DNA of 57,183 nucleotides. Source: Thiobacillus sp. UBA6205 (GTDB taxonomy: Bacteria > Pseudomonadota > Gammaproteobacteria > Burkholderiales > Thiobacillaceae). The notes beneath the pieces are model-generated. The model did no database searches. It saw only the letters and a program-made list of their open reading frames with translations, and was not told the DNA's origin. Where the stretch lies: the NCBI GenBank assembly GCA_002421825.1, contig DISR01000069.1:1-57183 (forward strand), given 5' to 3'. The translations under genes and the position numbers were made by a program. Below, piece after piece: positions 25,213 to 34,284 of the stretch. How positions within the stretch are numbered: position 1 is the first letter of the stretch; each line of letters opens with the position of its first letter.

Positions 25213-26142
25213 ATGGACACCGCCATCCCCCTCGCCGTCATGCTCGAATCCGCCGTGCGCCAGGTCGGCCAGATCGTGCTCGGCAAGGAACGCGAAATCC
25301 GCCTCGCCCTGGCCTGCGTGCTGGCGCGCGGCCATCTGCTGATCGAGGACCTGCCCGGCATGGGCAAGACCACGCTGGCGCACGCGCTGGCGCAGACCCT
25401 GGGCCTGCAGTTCCACCGCATCCAGTTCACCGCCGACCTGCTGCCGGCGGACATCCTCGGCGTGTCGGTGTTCGACCGCGAGCGCAGCCAGTTCGTGTTC
25501 CATCCCGGCCCCATCTTCGCGCACCTGATTCTCGCCGACGAAGTGAACCGCGCCACGCCCAAGGCGCAAAGCGCGCTGCTGGAAGCGATGGAGGAACAGC
25601 AGGTGACGACCGAAGGCGAAACCCGCGCACTGCCCGTCCCCTTCTTCGTCATTGCCACCCAGAACCCCACGCACCAGGTCGGCACCTTCCCGCTGCCGGA
25701 GTCCCAGCTCGACCGTTTCCTCATGCGCATCGCGCTGGGCTACCCGGACATGCATGCCGAGCGCATGCTGCTCGCCGGCGAAGACCGGCGTGAAATGATC
25801 GCGCACATGAAGCCGCTGCTCGACCCGGCCAGCCTGATCGCCGCGCAGCACAAGGTATCCGAAGTCTTCGTGGCCGAAGCGCTGCTCGACTACGTGCAGG
25901 CCTTGATCGCGCGCTCGCGCAGCGGCGGACGCTTCGGCGCGGGCCTGTCGCCGCGCGCCGGCCTCGCCCTGGTGCACGCCAGCCGCGCCTGGGCCTTCCT
26001 CGCCGGACGCTCGCAGGTACTGCCAGAAGACGTGCAGGCGGTGCTGCCCGCGGTCGCCGGCCATCGCCTGCGCGGCCCCTCGGGCGAGGCCGATGCCGAC
26101 GCGCTGGCGCAGGCATTGCTGGCCGACGTCGCCATTCCCTGA
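25213..26142 (+). CDS. MoxR-family AAA ATPase (DUF58-associated type)
   Basis: A 309-residue AAA+ ATPase of the MoxR kind with Walker A E-D-L-P-G-M-G-K-T-T, a Walker-B-like LILADEVNRA and VIATQNPTHQ. It is the type that sits ahead of DUF58 and transglutaminase genes, as here, and differs from the MoxR protein at 12187. The operon order MoxR, DUF58, TgpA is widespread in Proteobacteria, and its role is unsettled, perhaps protein or envelope processing. Confidence 0.92.
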   Translation: MDTAIPLAVMLESAVRQVGQIVLGKEREIRLALACVLARGHLLIEDLPGMGKTTLAHALAQTLGLQFHRIQFTADLLPADILGVSVFDRERSQFVFHPGPIFAHLILADEVNRATPKAQSALLEAMEEQQVTTEGETRALPVPFFVIATQNPTHQVGTFPLPESQLDRFLMRIALGYPDMHAERMLLAGEDRREMIAHMKPLLDPASLIAAQHKVSEVFVAEALLDYVQALIARSRSGGRFGAGLSPRAGLALVHASRAWAFLAGRSQVLPEDVQAVLPAVAGHRLRGPSGEADADALAQALLADVAIP

Positions 26143-26164
26143 TAGCGACTGAGCGGGAAGCGCC

Positions 26165-27124
26165 GTGGCCACCCTCGCCGCACGCCTGTTTCCCATGCTT
26201 GCGCAACTGGTGCGCGGGCGCGGCAGCGAATCCGGCCCCATCGTGCTCGACCGCCGCCGCATCTACATCCTGCCCACGCGGCTGGGCGTGATCTTCGCGC
26301 TCTTCGTGACGGCGATGCTGGTCGGCTCCATCAACTACGGACTGAGCCTCGGCTACATCCTGACCTTCATGCTCGGCGGCGTGGCAGTCGTCGGCATCCT
26401 GCATACCTACAAGAACCTGCGCGGGCTGGCCGTTGCCGACGCGGGCGTTTCTTCCGCCTTCGCCGGCGAAGACGCCGCATTCCATCTGGCGTTCGAGGCA
26501 GCGGATCCGCGTTTCGCGCTGAACCTGTGCTGGCGCGACGGCGCGCCGCTGCCGTTCGATGTCGCCACCGCGCAGCGCATCAGCGTGCGCGTGCCCGCGC
26601 CGCAGCGCGGCAGGCTCAGCCCCGGGCGCTTCACCCTGTCCTCGGTCTATCCGCTCGGGCTGTTCCGCGCCTGGTCCTACCTGGAGTTCGGCCAGGCCGC
26701 CATCGTCTATCCCCGGCCGAGCGAGACCACGCTCGAATTCGCCGCCGAGGGCGAAGCCGGCGCCGCCGACCGCCCCAGCGCGCGCGACGGCAGCGAGGAC
26801 TTCGCCGGCCTGCGCGCCTGGCAGCCCGGCGATTCGCCGCGCCAGGTGGCGTGGAAGGTCGCGGCACGGAGTGACGTGCTGGCCACCAAGCGCTTCAGCG
26901 ATGTCGAAGGCAGCACGGTGATGCTGGACTGGGACAGCCTGGCCGGGCTCGACACCGAAGCGCGGCTGTCGCAGCTTGCACGCTGGGTGCTCGATGCCGA
27001 GCAGGCCAACCTGAACTACGGCCTGCGCATTCCCGGGATCGAACTCGCAGCGGGCAGCGGCACGCCGCATCGCCAGCATTGCCTGGAAGCGCTGGCCCTG
27101 TTCGGGCTGCCCGCGCATGGCTAG
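26165..27124 (+). CDS. DUF58 domain protein
   Basis: A 319-residue protein with two N-terminal membrane helices (about residues 38-80) and the DUF58 core marked by GSEDFAGLRAWQPGDSPRQ and the following VAWKVAAR. DUF58 proteins have a VWA-like fold and are thought to act with MoxR ATPases. The start is GTG at 26165 in a tight operon. Its 3' end overlaps the transglutaminase gene by eight bases. Confidence 0.9.
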   Translation: MATLAARLFPMLAQLVRGRGSESGPIVLDRRRIYILPTRLGVIFALFVTAMLVGSINYGLSLGYILTFMLGGVAVVGILHTYKNLRGLAVADAGVSSAFAGEDAAFHLAFEAADPRFALNLCWRDGAPLPFDVATAQRISVRVPAPQRGRLSPGRFTLSSVYPLGLFRAWSYLEFGQAAIVYPRPSETTLEFAAEGEAGAADRPSARDGSEDFAGLRAWQPGDSPRQVAWKVAARSDVLATKRFSDVEGSTVMLDWDSLAGLDTEARLSQLARWVLDAEQANLNYGLRIPGIELAAGSGTPHRQHCLEALALFGLPAHG

Positions 27125-29081
27125 GCCCGCCTTCTTTCCGCCGCTGCCTGCCGCGCACTGGCTCTTCGCCGGCATCGCGCTGGTCATCGCGCCGCATGCC
27201 ATGCATCTGCCGACGTGGCTCAGCGCGCTTGCCTTCGCCATGATCGCCTGGCGCTGGGCGGCAGCCTCGGGCAGGCTGCCGCTGCCCGGCAAATGGATCC
27301 TGGCGCTGCTGCTCGCAGGCTCAGCTGCAGCCATCCTGCTGCAGTACCGCACCCTGTTCGGTCGCGACGCCGGCGTCGCCATGCTCACGCTCATGCTCGC
27401 GCTCAAGCTGCTGGAGATGCGCAGCTACCGCGATGCCATGCTCACGGTGTTTCTCGGCTACTTCCTGGTCATCACCAACTTCTTCTACAACCAGGACATT
27501 CCCTTCGCGGCCTACCTGTTCGCCGTGGTGCTGGTGCTCACCTGCGCGCTCATCGCGCTCAACCATCCCGCTTCCGCCGCGCAATGGCGCCGCCCGCTGC
27601 GGCTCTCGGCAGTGCTGCTCGCCCAGGCCGTGCCGGTCATGCTGCTGCTGTTCGTGCTGTTTCCGCGCGTGGGCGGGCCGCTGTGGGGCATGCCCAGCGA
27701 TGCCTTTTCCGCCAGGAGCGGTCTGTCGGAAGACATGTCGCCCGGCTCCATCAGCGAGCTGGTGCAGTCCGACGCCATCGCCTTCCGCGCCCAGTTCGAC
27801 GGCGCGCCGCCTGCGCCGTCGAAACTCTACTGGCGCGCGCTGGTGATGGAAAACTTCGACGGCCGCACCTGGGGCCGCTTGCGCGGCGGCTTCGTGGCCG
27901 AGCCGGCGATCGAGCCCAGCGGCACGCCGGTTGCCTACACGCTCACCATCGAGCCGCACGACAAGCCCTGGGTTTTCGCGCTGGAGGTGCCCGATCCGCA
28001 GGCGCTGCCGCAGGGCACCCGTCTCACGCGCAACATGCAGCTGCTGGCGAACAAGCCCATGCAGCGGCTCACGCGCATGAGCCTCTCCTCCTACCTCGAC
28101 CACCGCATCGGCAGCAATCTCGAACTCGGGCAACTGGGGCGCATGCTGTCCTTGCCCGACGCCGGCAATCCGCAGGCGCGCAGCCTGGCCCAGCGCATAC
28201 GCGACGAAGCCGGCAGCGATGCGGAAGCGGTCGCGCGCGTGCTGAACCTGTTCCGCGAACAGGGCTATGTCTACACCCTGACGCCGCCGCTGCTGGGGAA
28301 GGACGGCATAGACGATTTCCTGTTCACGACGCGCAGCGGCTTTTGCGAGCACTATGCCGGCGCCTTCACCTTCCTCATGCGCGCCGCCGGCGTGCCGGCG
28401 CGCATCGTCGCCGGCTACCAGGGCGGAGAATTCAATCCGGCCGGCAACTACTTCATCGTGCGCCAGTCCGACGCCCATGCCTGGAGCGAAGTCTGGCTGC
28501 AAGGGCGCGGCTGGGTGCGCGTCGATCCCACCGCGGTGGTTTCCGCCAGCCGCATCGAGCGCGGCATCGCCTCCGCCCTGTCCGCAGGCGAACCGCTGCC
28601 GTTTCTGGTGCGCACCGACCTGGAATGGCTGAAACAAGTGCGCCAGCGCTGGGATGCCGTCAGCACCTACTGGGACCTGTGGGTGCTGGGCTTCGACCAG
28701 GAGCAGCAGATCGGCCTGCTTGCACGGCTGGGCTTCGGCATCGTCTCCTGGCGCGAACTGGCCTGGGGCCTGGCCATCGGCCTCGGGCTCTTGCTCGGCA
28801 TCATCGCGGCCTTCACCTTGCGGCCGGCACGCAGGCCTGCGCCCGACAAGGTGCAGGCGCTGTATCTCAGGTTTTGCCGCAAGCTGGAAAAAACGGGACT
28901 GGCAAGACTGCCGACGGAAGGCCCGCTGGATTTTGCCGAACGGGTTCGCACGCAGCGGCCCGAGCTCGCCGCCGGCACGGACGCGATCGTGCGCCTGTAC
29001 ATCCGTTTGCGTTACGGCGCGCGCGCTTCGAACGAGGTTTGCGGCGAGCTCGCTGCGCGGGTGAAAAAATTCAAGCCTTGA
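27117..29081 (+). CDS. TgpA-like membrane transglutaminase (DUF3488/DUF4129)
   Basis: A 654-residue protein with about six membrane helices in the first 200 residues, a periplasmic transglutaminase-like domain, a further helix near residue 555 and a C-terminal DUF4129-like tail. The catalytic triad is present as Cys in SGFCEHYAGAFTF, His in SDAHAWSEVWL and Asp in VRVDPTAVV. The best studied member is TgpA of Pseudomonas aeruginosa, which is essential there. Substrates are unknown. It is the last gene of the MoxR operon. Confidence 0.93.
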   Translation: MARPAFFPPLPAAHWLFAGIALVIAPHAMHLPTWLSALAFAMIAWRWAAASGRLPLPGKWILALLLAGSAAAILLQYRTLFGRDAGVAMLTLMLALKLLEMRSYRDAMLTVFLGYFLVITNFFYNQDIPFAAYLFAVVLVLTCALIALNHPASAAQWRRPLRLSAVLLAQAVPVMLLLFVLFPRVGGPLWGMPSDAFSARSGLSEDMSPGSISELVQSDAIAFRAQFDGAPPAPSKLYWRALVMENFDGRTWGRLRGGFVAEPAIEPSGTPVAYTLTIEPHDKPWVFALEVPDPQALPQGTRLTRNMQLLANKPMQRLTRMSLSSYLDHRIGSNLELGQLGRMLSLPDAGNPQARSLAQRIRDEAGSDAEAVARVLNLFREQGYVYTLTPPLLGKDGIDDFLFTTRSGFCEHYAGAFTFLMRAAGVPARIVAGYQGGEFNPAGNYFIVRQSDAHAWSEVWLQGRGWVRVDPTAVVSASRIERGIASALSAGEPLPFLVRTDLEWLKQVRQRWDAVSTYWDLWVLGFDQEQQIGLLARLGFGIVSWRELAWGLAIGLGLLLGIIAAFTLRPARRPAPDKVQALYLRFCRKLEKTGLARLPTEGPLDFAERVRTQRPELAAGTDAIVRLYIRLRYGARASNEVCGELAARVKKFKP

Positions 29082-29244
29082 GGCCGTTTCGGCCTCGCCC
29101 TGGCAAGGCGCTGGCGCGCAGGATCGACGATCTCATGGCTGGCGTCCTGAATCTGCCCCTGATGCAGCCTGCTGCCAGCCGGGCCGCACCAGGGCAGGAC
29201 GATGTCCGGCAGACGGGTTTCGTCGCGCTCGGGAAAGACGGCAT
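29082..29244. other. Gap between converging genes with one small hairpin
   Basis: A seven-base stem GAGGCCG-TTT-CGGCCTC (29080-29096) begins at the transglutaminase stop codon and has no T run after it, so it is a weak terminator candidate at best. No gene or known repeat is seen in the rest. Confidence 0.5.
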
Positions 29245-29883
29245 TCAGGTCTTTTCCCCCGCCAGCAGCAGCATGCCGCCCCATGGCAACACAGCCGGCG
29301 TGCATTGCTCGACGCAACGTGCGAGCCGCGAGCCAGAGGGCAGGAAAATCGCCGAACGCAGTTTCAGATCCCGCACCGGCAGGCCGGCAAAGAATGTGCG
29401 CAGTTCGGCCGCCGCATGCCAGCGCGCCCCGCGATAGGCTCCGCTGCCACCACCCTTTCCTTTCTCGCGGTAGAGCAGGCTGGCACGGTTGAGCCAGCCG
29501 ATGACGAAGCGGCGTTTCGCCACGCGCACGATCTCGGCCACGGCCTGGCGCTCGTCCTCGACAAAACAGAGGGCGGCGATGGACAGCACATGGTCGAAGC
29601 TGGCATCCGGGAAAGGCAGCTTGCGTGCATCGCCTTCCAGCCAGCGGATGGCAGGGGGGCTGTGCGCACGGGCCCAGGCCAGCCACTCGGCATCGGGATC
29701 GAGGCCGGTGACCTGCAGCCTGTCGGCAAAGCGGCGCGCAAACCAGCCGGTGCCGCAGCCCACGTCGAGCAGGCTGTCGCCTGGCTTCGCCGCCAGCAGG
29801 CCTGACACCAGTTTGAATTCGGCCTCGCCGATCCAGCGTCCGCGCGGAGTATCGTACCAGGCGTCGTAGTCGGCAGGTTCCAC
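29245..29883 (-). CDS. Class I SAM-dependent methyltransferase
   Basis: A 212-residue methyltransferase with SAM motif I LLDVGCGTGWFARRF, the acidic motif TGLDPDAEW, and a post-I region PDASFDHVLSIAALCFVED typical of the UbiE/BioC-like class. There is no signal. It lies ten bases downstream of the rhodanese gene, on the same strand, so both may be co-transcribed. The substrate is unknown. The neighbouring arsenosugar genes make an arsenic or thiol substrate possible, but the sequence alone does not show this. Confidence 0.88.
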   Translation of the reverse strand: MEPADYDAWYDTPRGRWIGEAEFKLVSGLLAAKPGDSLLDVGCGTGWFARRFADRLQVTGLDPDAEWLAWARAHSPPAIRWLEGDARKLPFPDASFDHVLSIAALCFVEDERQAVAEIVRVAKRRFVIGWLNRASLLYREKGKGGGSGAYRGARWHAAAELRTFFAGLPVRDLKLRSAIFLPSGSRLARCVEQCTPAVLPWGGMLLLAGEKT

Positions 29884-29892
29884 TGCGGGGAA

Positions 29893-30348
29893 TCAGTGCC
29901 CGGCCGGAGCGCTGGCGCGGGCGTGCGCCTCGAAGCCGCCCTTCTTCTTCCAGCCTTCGAGGCCGTCCTGCAGCACCTTCACGTTCTCGTAGCCCAGCAG
30001 GCGCAGCGCGAACACCGCCTGCGCGGACAAAGAGCCGGAATTGCAGTACACCACCACCATGCGGTCCTTGGGCAGTTCGGCTCTGCGTGCAACCGCCTGG
30101 CGCCACTCGATGTTCACCGCGCCGGGGATATGCTCCCTGGCGTACTGGGCGGCATCGCGCGCATCGACGATGAAGACCTTCTTCCAGTCTTCCGCGGGAA
30201 TCTGCTCGGGCCAGATCAGGCTGCTGCCGTATTCGGAAAAGTCCAGGTAGCCGCCGAGGGCGTCGACCACGACCGGGTTTTCTTCCGCGTGCACGGAAGC
30301 CGCCAGCAGGGACAGGCCAGCGAACAAGCCAATCAGGATTTTGTGCAT
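29893..30348 (-). CDS. Periplasmic rhodanese-domain protein
   Basis: A 151-residue protein with a signal peptide (about residues 1-21, cleaved after VHA) and one rhodanese domain. The catalytic Cys is in VVVYCNSGSLSAQAV, with the usual RDA-type segment FIVDARDAAQYAREHIPGAVN. It should transfer or hold sulfane sulfur in the periplasm. It is divergent from arsS, with a 163-base shared upstream region. Confidence 0.9.
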   Translation of the reverse strand: MHKILIGLFAGLSLLAASVHAEENPVVVDALGGYLDFSEYGSSLIWPEQIPAEDWKKVFIVDARDAAQYAREHIPGAVNIEWRQAVARRAELPKDRMVVVYCNSGSLSAQAVFALRLLGYENVKVLQDGLEGWKKKGGFEAHARASAPAGH

Positions 30349-30511
30349 ACGCTACTCCTTTTAAGAAGTTCAGATTCTCCCCGCCCACCGCCTTGCCGGC
30401 AATAGCCCGAACCAACCAGCGCAGCCGGCAATTTATTGCGCAAAACCGCCCAAACGCGCAGGTCTGATGCAAAATATGTGCATTGCGCAATGCACCGAAG
30501 TGATCCGTTCC

Positions 30512-31462
30512 ATGCACAACACCCTCCCCCTCCTCCAGACCACGGATTTTCCGCCGCTTTGCCGCGGCAAGCTGACGACGCTGCAGGTCAACCTCGGCTA
30601 CCGCTGTAACCAGAGCTGCCTGCACTGCCACGTCAACGCCGGGCCGAACCGCACCGAGGCGATGGACGATGCCACCCTGGAGCTCATCCCGCGCGTGCTG
30701 AAGGCGCGCAAGCTGACCACGCTCGACATCACCGGCGGCGCGCCGGAACTGCATCCGCGCTTCCGCTGGCTGGTCGAGGAAGCGCGCAAACTGGGCGCTA
30801 AAGTGATCGACCGCTGCAATCTCACCATCCTGTCCGAGCCGGGACAGGAAAACCTGGCCGAATTCCTTGCTGCGCAGCAGGTGGAGATCGTCGCCTCGCT
30901 GCCCTGTTATCTGGAGCAGAACGTCGACGGCCAGCGCGGCAAGGGCGTATTCGAGCGCAGCATCGCCGGGCTGAAGAGCCTGAACGCGCTGGGTTACGGG
31001 CGTGAAGGCAGCGGACTCGACCTGCATCTGGTCTACAATCCGCAGGGGGCCGGCCTGCCGCCGGCGCAGGCCGGCCTGGAGGCCGCCTACAAGCGCGAAC
31101 TGCAGTCGCGCTACGGCATCGTCTTCAACCGGCTCTACACCCTGGCCAACATGCCCATCCTGCGCTTCGGCAGCACCCTGGTGTCCAAGGGCCAGTTCGC
31201 CGAATACATGCAGCTGCTCAAATCCAGCCACAACCCGGACAACCTTGAGCAGGTCATGTGCCGGGACCTGGTCAGCGTGGACTGGCGCGGACGACTCTAC
31301 GACTGCGACTTCAACCAGATGCTGGGCATTCCCGCCGCGGGCCCGGTCATGCTCGCCGGACTGATCGAGCAGGACATCTCCGGCCAGACCATCCGCGTGG
31401 CCGACCATTGCTACGGCTGCACCGCCGGCCAGGGCAGCAGTTGCGGCGGTGCGCTGGGCTGA
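30512..31462 (+). CDS. arsS: Radical SAM protein ArsS (arsenosugar biosynthesis)
   Basis: A 316-residue radical SAM enzyme. The cluster-binding motif is C-x3-C-x2-C at Cys32, Cys36, Cys39 (YRCNQSCLHCH), and the C-terminus has the Cys-rich signature CYGCTAGQGSSCGGA. This family joins a 5'-deoxyadenosyl group to dimethylated arsenic to start arsenosugars. The start is uncertain: ATG at 30512 is preferred, while in-frame starts at 30467 and 30476 lack better ribosome sites. It overlaps the GTG option of the next gene and heads the plus-strand arsenic operon. The enzyme ArsM needed for the previous step is encoded at 37040. Confidence 0.9.
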   Translation: MHNTLPLLQTTDFPPLCRGKLTTLQVNLGYRCNQSCLHCHVNAGPNRTEAMDDATLELIPRVLKARKLTTLDITGGAPELHPRFRWLVEEARKLGAKVIDRCNLTILSEPGQENLAEFLAAQQVEIVASLPCYLEQNVDGQRGKGVFERSIAGLKSLNALGYGREGSGLDLHLVYNPQGAGLPPAQAGLEAAYKRELQSRYGIVFNRLYTLANMPILRFGSTLVSKGQFAEYMQLLKSSHNPDNLEQVMCRDLVSVDWRGRLYDCDFNQMLGIPAAGPVMLAGLIEQDISGQTIRVADHCYGCTAGQGSSCGGALG

Positions 31463-31475
31463 CAGGAAAATTCCT

Positions 31476-32942
31476 TTGAAAAACTGGCGCAAACCGCGCC
31501 GCTTCGAGCGCAACCTGGTGGTGATCGGCGCCGGTGCCGGCGGCCTGGTGGCGGCCTACATTGCCGCCGCCCTCAAAGCCAAGGTCACGCTGGTCGAAAA
31601 GCACAAAATGGGCGGCGACTGCCTCAACACCGGCTGCGTTCCCTCGAAGGCGCTGATCCGCTCGGCGAAATTGCTTTCTCAAATCGCGCGCTCGAAGGAA
31701 TTCGGCATCCGCGAGGCGCGCGCCGAATTCGATTTCGCCGAAATCATGCAACGCGTGCAGCGCACGGTGCAGGCGATCGAGCCGCACGACTCTGTCGAGC
31801 GCTACACCGCTCTTGGCGTCGAGGTGATCGAAGGCGCGGCGAAGATCGTCACGCCCTGGGAAGTCGAGATCGCGCGCAAGGACGGCAGCACACAGCGGCT
31901 TAGCACGCGCAGCATCGTCATCGCCGCGGGCGGGCGCCCCCTGGTGCCGGCCATTCCCGGCCTCGACGAGGTCGGCTGCCTGACTTCCGACACGGTATGG
32001 AATTTGCGCGAGCTGCCCGGGCAGCTGCTGGTGCTGGGCGGCGGCGCCATCGGCTGCGAGCTGGCGCAAACCTTCGCCCGCTTCGGCTCCCGGGTGACCC
32101 TCGTCCAGCAGGGTGCGCGCCTTTTGCCACGCGAAGACCCGGAAGTGTCCGAACTCGTCGCGCAACAATTCCGTGCCGAAGGCATCGACGTACTGACCGA
32201 GCACAAGGCAGCAAGATTCCTGGTCGAGAACGGCGAAAGATTCCTGCTCGCCGAGCACGCCGGCGTCGAAGTGAAAATCCCCTTCGATGCCGTGCTGCTC
32301 GCCGTCGGCCGCGCCGCCAATCTCGCAGGCTGCGGGCTGGAGGAACTGGGTGTAAAAACTGCGCGCACGGTGGAGACCAACGCCTTCCTGCAAACCAATT
32401 ATCCGAACATCTATGCCGTAGGCGATGTCGCCGGGCCGTTCCAGTTCACCCACACTGCCGCATACCAGGCCTGGTATGCGGCGGTCAACGCCCTGCTCGA
32501 CGGGTTCTGGGGGTTCAAGGCGGATTACTCGGTGATCCCGTGGGCCACCTTCACCGATCCCGAAGTCGCGCGCGTCGGCCTCAACGAGCAGGAAGCGAAA
32601 GAGCAGGGCATCGCCTGCGAAATCAGCCGCTATAACCTAGATGAGCTCGACCGCGCGATCGTCGATTCCGAGACGCGCGGCTTCGTCAAAGTGCTGACCG
32701 TACCCGGCAAGGACAAAATCCTCGGCGTCACCATCGTCGGCGAACATGCCGGCGACCTGATCGCCGAGTTCGTGCTGGCGATGAAGCACGGCATCGGGCT
32801 GAATAAAATCCTCGCTACGCTGCACATCTACCCGACGCTGGCGGAAGCCAACAAGCATGCGGCCGGGATCTGGAAAAAAGCACACGCGCCGCAGCGGCTC
32901 TTGCGCTGGGTCGAACGCTTCCACGCCTGGAGGCTGAAGTGA
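31476..32942 (+). CDS. Mercuric-reductase-like flavin disulfide oxidoreductase
   Basis: A 488-residue FAD- and NAD(P)H-dependent enzyme. It shows the FAD motif VVIGAGAGGLVAAYIAA, the redox pair in GGDCLNTGCVPSKAL, the NAD-binding GGGAIGCELAQ and the C-terminal dimer part ATLHIYPTLAEANKHAAG. It lacks the N-terminal metal-binding domain and C-terminal vicinal cysteines of MerA, so the substrate is not simply mercury. In arsenosugar clusters a homologue is common. The TTG at 31476 has AGGA eight bases upstream; a GTG at 31449 is the alternative. Confidence 0.88.
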   Translation: MKNWRKPRRFERNLVVIGAGAGGLVAAYIAAALKAKVTLVEKHKMGGDCLNTGCVPSKALIRSAKLLSQIARSKEFGIREARAEFDFAEIMQRVQRTVQAIEPHDSVERYTALGVEVIEGAAKIVTPWEVEIARKDGSTQRLSTRSIVIAAGGRPLVPAIPGLDEVGCLTSDTVWNLRELPGQLLVLGGGAIGCELAQTFARFGSRVTLVQQGARLLPREDPEVSELVAQQFRAEGIDVLTEHKAARFLVENGERFLLAEHAGVEVKIPFDAVLLAVGRAANLAGCGLEELGVKTARTVETNAFLQTNYPNIYAVGDVAGPFQFTHTAAYQAWYAAVNALLDGFWGFKADYSVIPWATFTDPEVARVGLNEQEAKEQGIACEISRYNLDELDRAIVDSETRGFVKVLTVPGKDKILGVTIVGEHAGDLIAEFVLAMKHGIGLNKILATLHIYPTLAEANKHAAGIWKKAHAPQRLLRWVERFHAWRLK

Positions 32943-33607
32943 AACACCTGTTGCCGCTCATGGCGCTGCTGCCGGCCATGAGCCTGGCCGAGCCGTTGTG
33001 GGTGGGCCGCTTCGTCGCGACGGACAACAGCCTTCCGCTGCCCTGGCGCATCGTGCGCTTCGACCAGAATGTTGCACCGACCCGCTATCGCCTGCGCGAA
33101 TGGGACGGCGTGACGGCCATCGAGGCCAAAGCCGTGAAAAGCATGGCGCTGCTGGCACGGCCAGTTGAGGTTGATCTGGCGAAAACACCCGTGCTGTGCT
33201 GGCGCTGGCGCATCGACGCGCCGCTGAAAAACGCCGACATCACACGCAAAGCCGGCGACGACACCGCCGCCCACATCCACCTCGGCTTCGCAGCGAAACT
33301 GGGGCTGAGCTTCGGCGAAGACGCGGCACTCATGTATGTTTGGGATAACCGCCAAGCGGCCGGCGCCTGGCTCACCAGCGTTCATTCCGTGCGCACGCGC
33401 ATGCTGGTGCTGCGGACCGGTGCGACGGACGCGGGACGCTGGGTGGAGGAACGCCGCGACCTCTCCGCCGACTACGTCCATGCTTTCGGCCAGGCGCCCG
33501 GCCGCCTCATCGGCCTCGGCATGGCCAGCGACACCGACGACACCGGCGAGGCAGCCCGCGCGGGCTTCGCCGATTTCCGTTTTGTCGCCCGGAACGAGCC
33601 GTGTTGA
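32939..33607 (+). CDS. Exported DUF3047 protein
   Basis: A 222-residue protein with a short signal peptide (about residues 1-17) and the DUF3047 core with features LCWRWRIDAPLKNADI and SADYVHAFGQ. The family is predicted to be a beta-sandwich, perhaps sugar- or lipid-binding, of unknown role. Its GTG start overlaps the oxidoreductase stop (GTGA) and its 3' end overlaps the next gene, which places it firmly in the arsenosugar operon. Confidence 0.85.
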   Translation: MKHLLPLMALLPAMSLAEPLWVGRFVATDNSLPLPWRIVRFDQNVAPTRYRLREWDGVTAIEAKAVKSMALLARPVEVDLAKTPVLCWRWRIDAPLKNADITRKAGDDTAAHIHLGFAAKLGLSFGEDAALMYVWDNRQAAGAWLTSVHSVRTRMLVLRTGATDAGRWVEERRDLSADYVHAFGQAPGRLIGLGMASDTDDTGEAARAGFADFRFVARNEPC

Positions 33608-34284
33608 ATCCACGCCCCGCGCTGTCCATCGTCATGCCGGTGCTGAACGAAGCGCAGCACATTGTCGCTGCGCTGCAGCCGCTGAGGATGAATGGCGTCG
33701 AGATCGTCGTCGCCGACGGCGGCAGCAGCGACGGCACGCCGGCACTGGCCGCGCCATTGGCCGACAAGGTGATTGCCGCGCCGCGCGGACGCGCGCTGCA
33801 AATGAACGCAGGGGCAGCCGTCGCAAGTGGTGATGCCCTGCTGTTCCTGCATGCCGACACGCGCCTGCCCGCCAATGCGCCTTCCCTCATCGAACGCACC
33901 TTGCAACATCATGCGTGGGGCCGCTTCGACGTACACATCGAAGGCCGCTCGCACTGGCTGCCCATCGTCGCGGCAATGATGAACCTGCGCTCGCGCCTGA
34001 CCGGCATCGCCACCGGCGACCAGGCCCTGTTCGTCACGCGCGCGGCCTTCGATGCAGTAGGCGGATTCCCCGAACAGCCGCTGATGGAAGACATCGAGTT
34101 GTCCAAGCGTTTGCAGCGCATCGGCCCGCCGGCCTGTTTGCGCGCGCGTGTTGCAACTTCCGGGCGGCGCTGGGACAGGCACGGCGCCTGGCGCACCATC
34201 CTGCTCATGTGGCGGCTGCGTTTCGACTACTGGCGCGGGGTGCCGGCATCCCGCCTCGCCCAGCGTTATTACCCCGGCGCATGA
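33601..34284 (+). CDS. GT2-type glycosyltransferase, rSAM-associated transferase 2 (TIGR04283 type)
   Basis: A 227-residue family 2 glycosyltransferase. The nucleotide-sugar site begins LSIVMPVLNEAQHIVAAL with the acidic pair region VADGGSSDGT, and later HADTRLPANAPSLIE and GDQALFVTRAAFDAVGGFPE. This type is linked by gene neighbourhood to ArsS and is annotated as an arsenosugar glycosyltransferase. The GTG at 33601 and TTG at 33604 are possible starts, both overlapping the previous stop. Confidence 0.9.
   Translation: MLNPRPALSIVMPVLNEAQHIVAALQPLRMNGVEIVVADGGSSDGTPALAAPLADKVIAAPRGRALQMNAGAAVASGDALLFLHADTRLPANAPSLIERTLQHHAWGRFDVHIEGRSHWLPIVAAMMNLRSRLTGIATGDQALFVTRAAFDAVGGFPEQPLMEDIELSKRLQRIGPPACLRARVATSGRRWDRHGAWRTILLMWRLRFDYWRGVPASRLAQRYYPGA

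Noticed and set aside
29082..29244. C-terminal extension of the methyltransferase or a small gene
   Set aside because: The methyltransferase frame stops at 29245, and no motif or ribosome site supports a gene in the gap.
29012..31513. A long minus-strand open frame of more than 800 codons spanning the methyltransferase, rhodanese and arsS genes
   Set aside because: It runs in other frames through three well-supported genes and contains no coherent domain.
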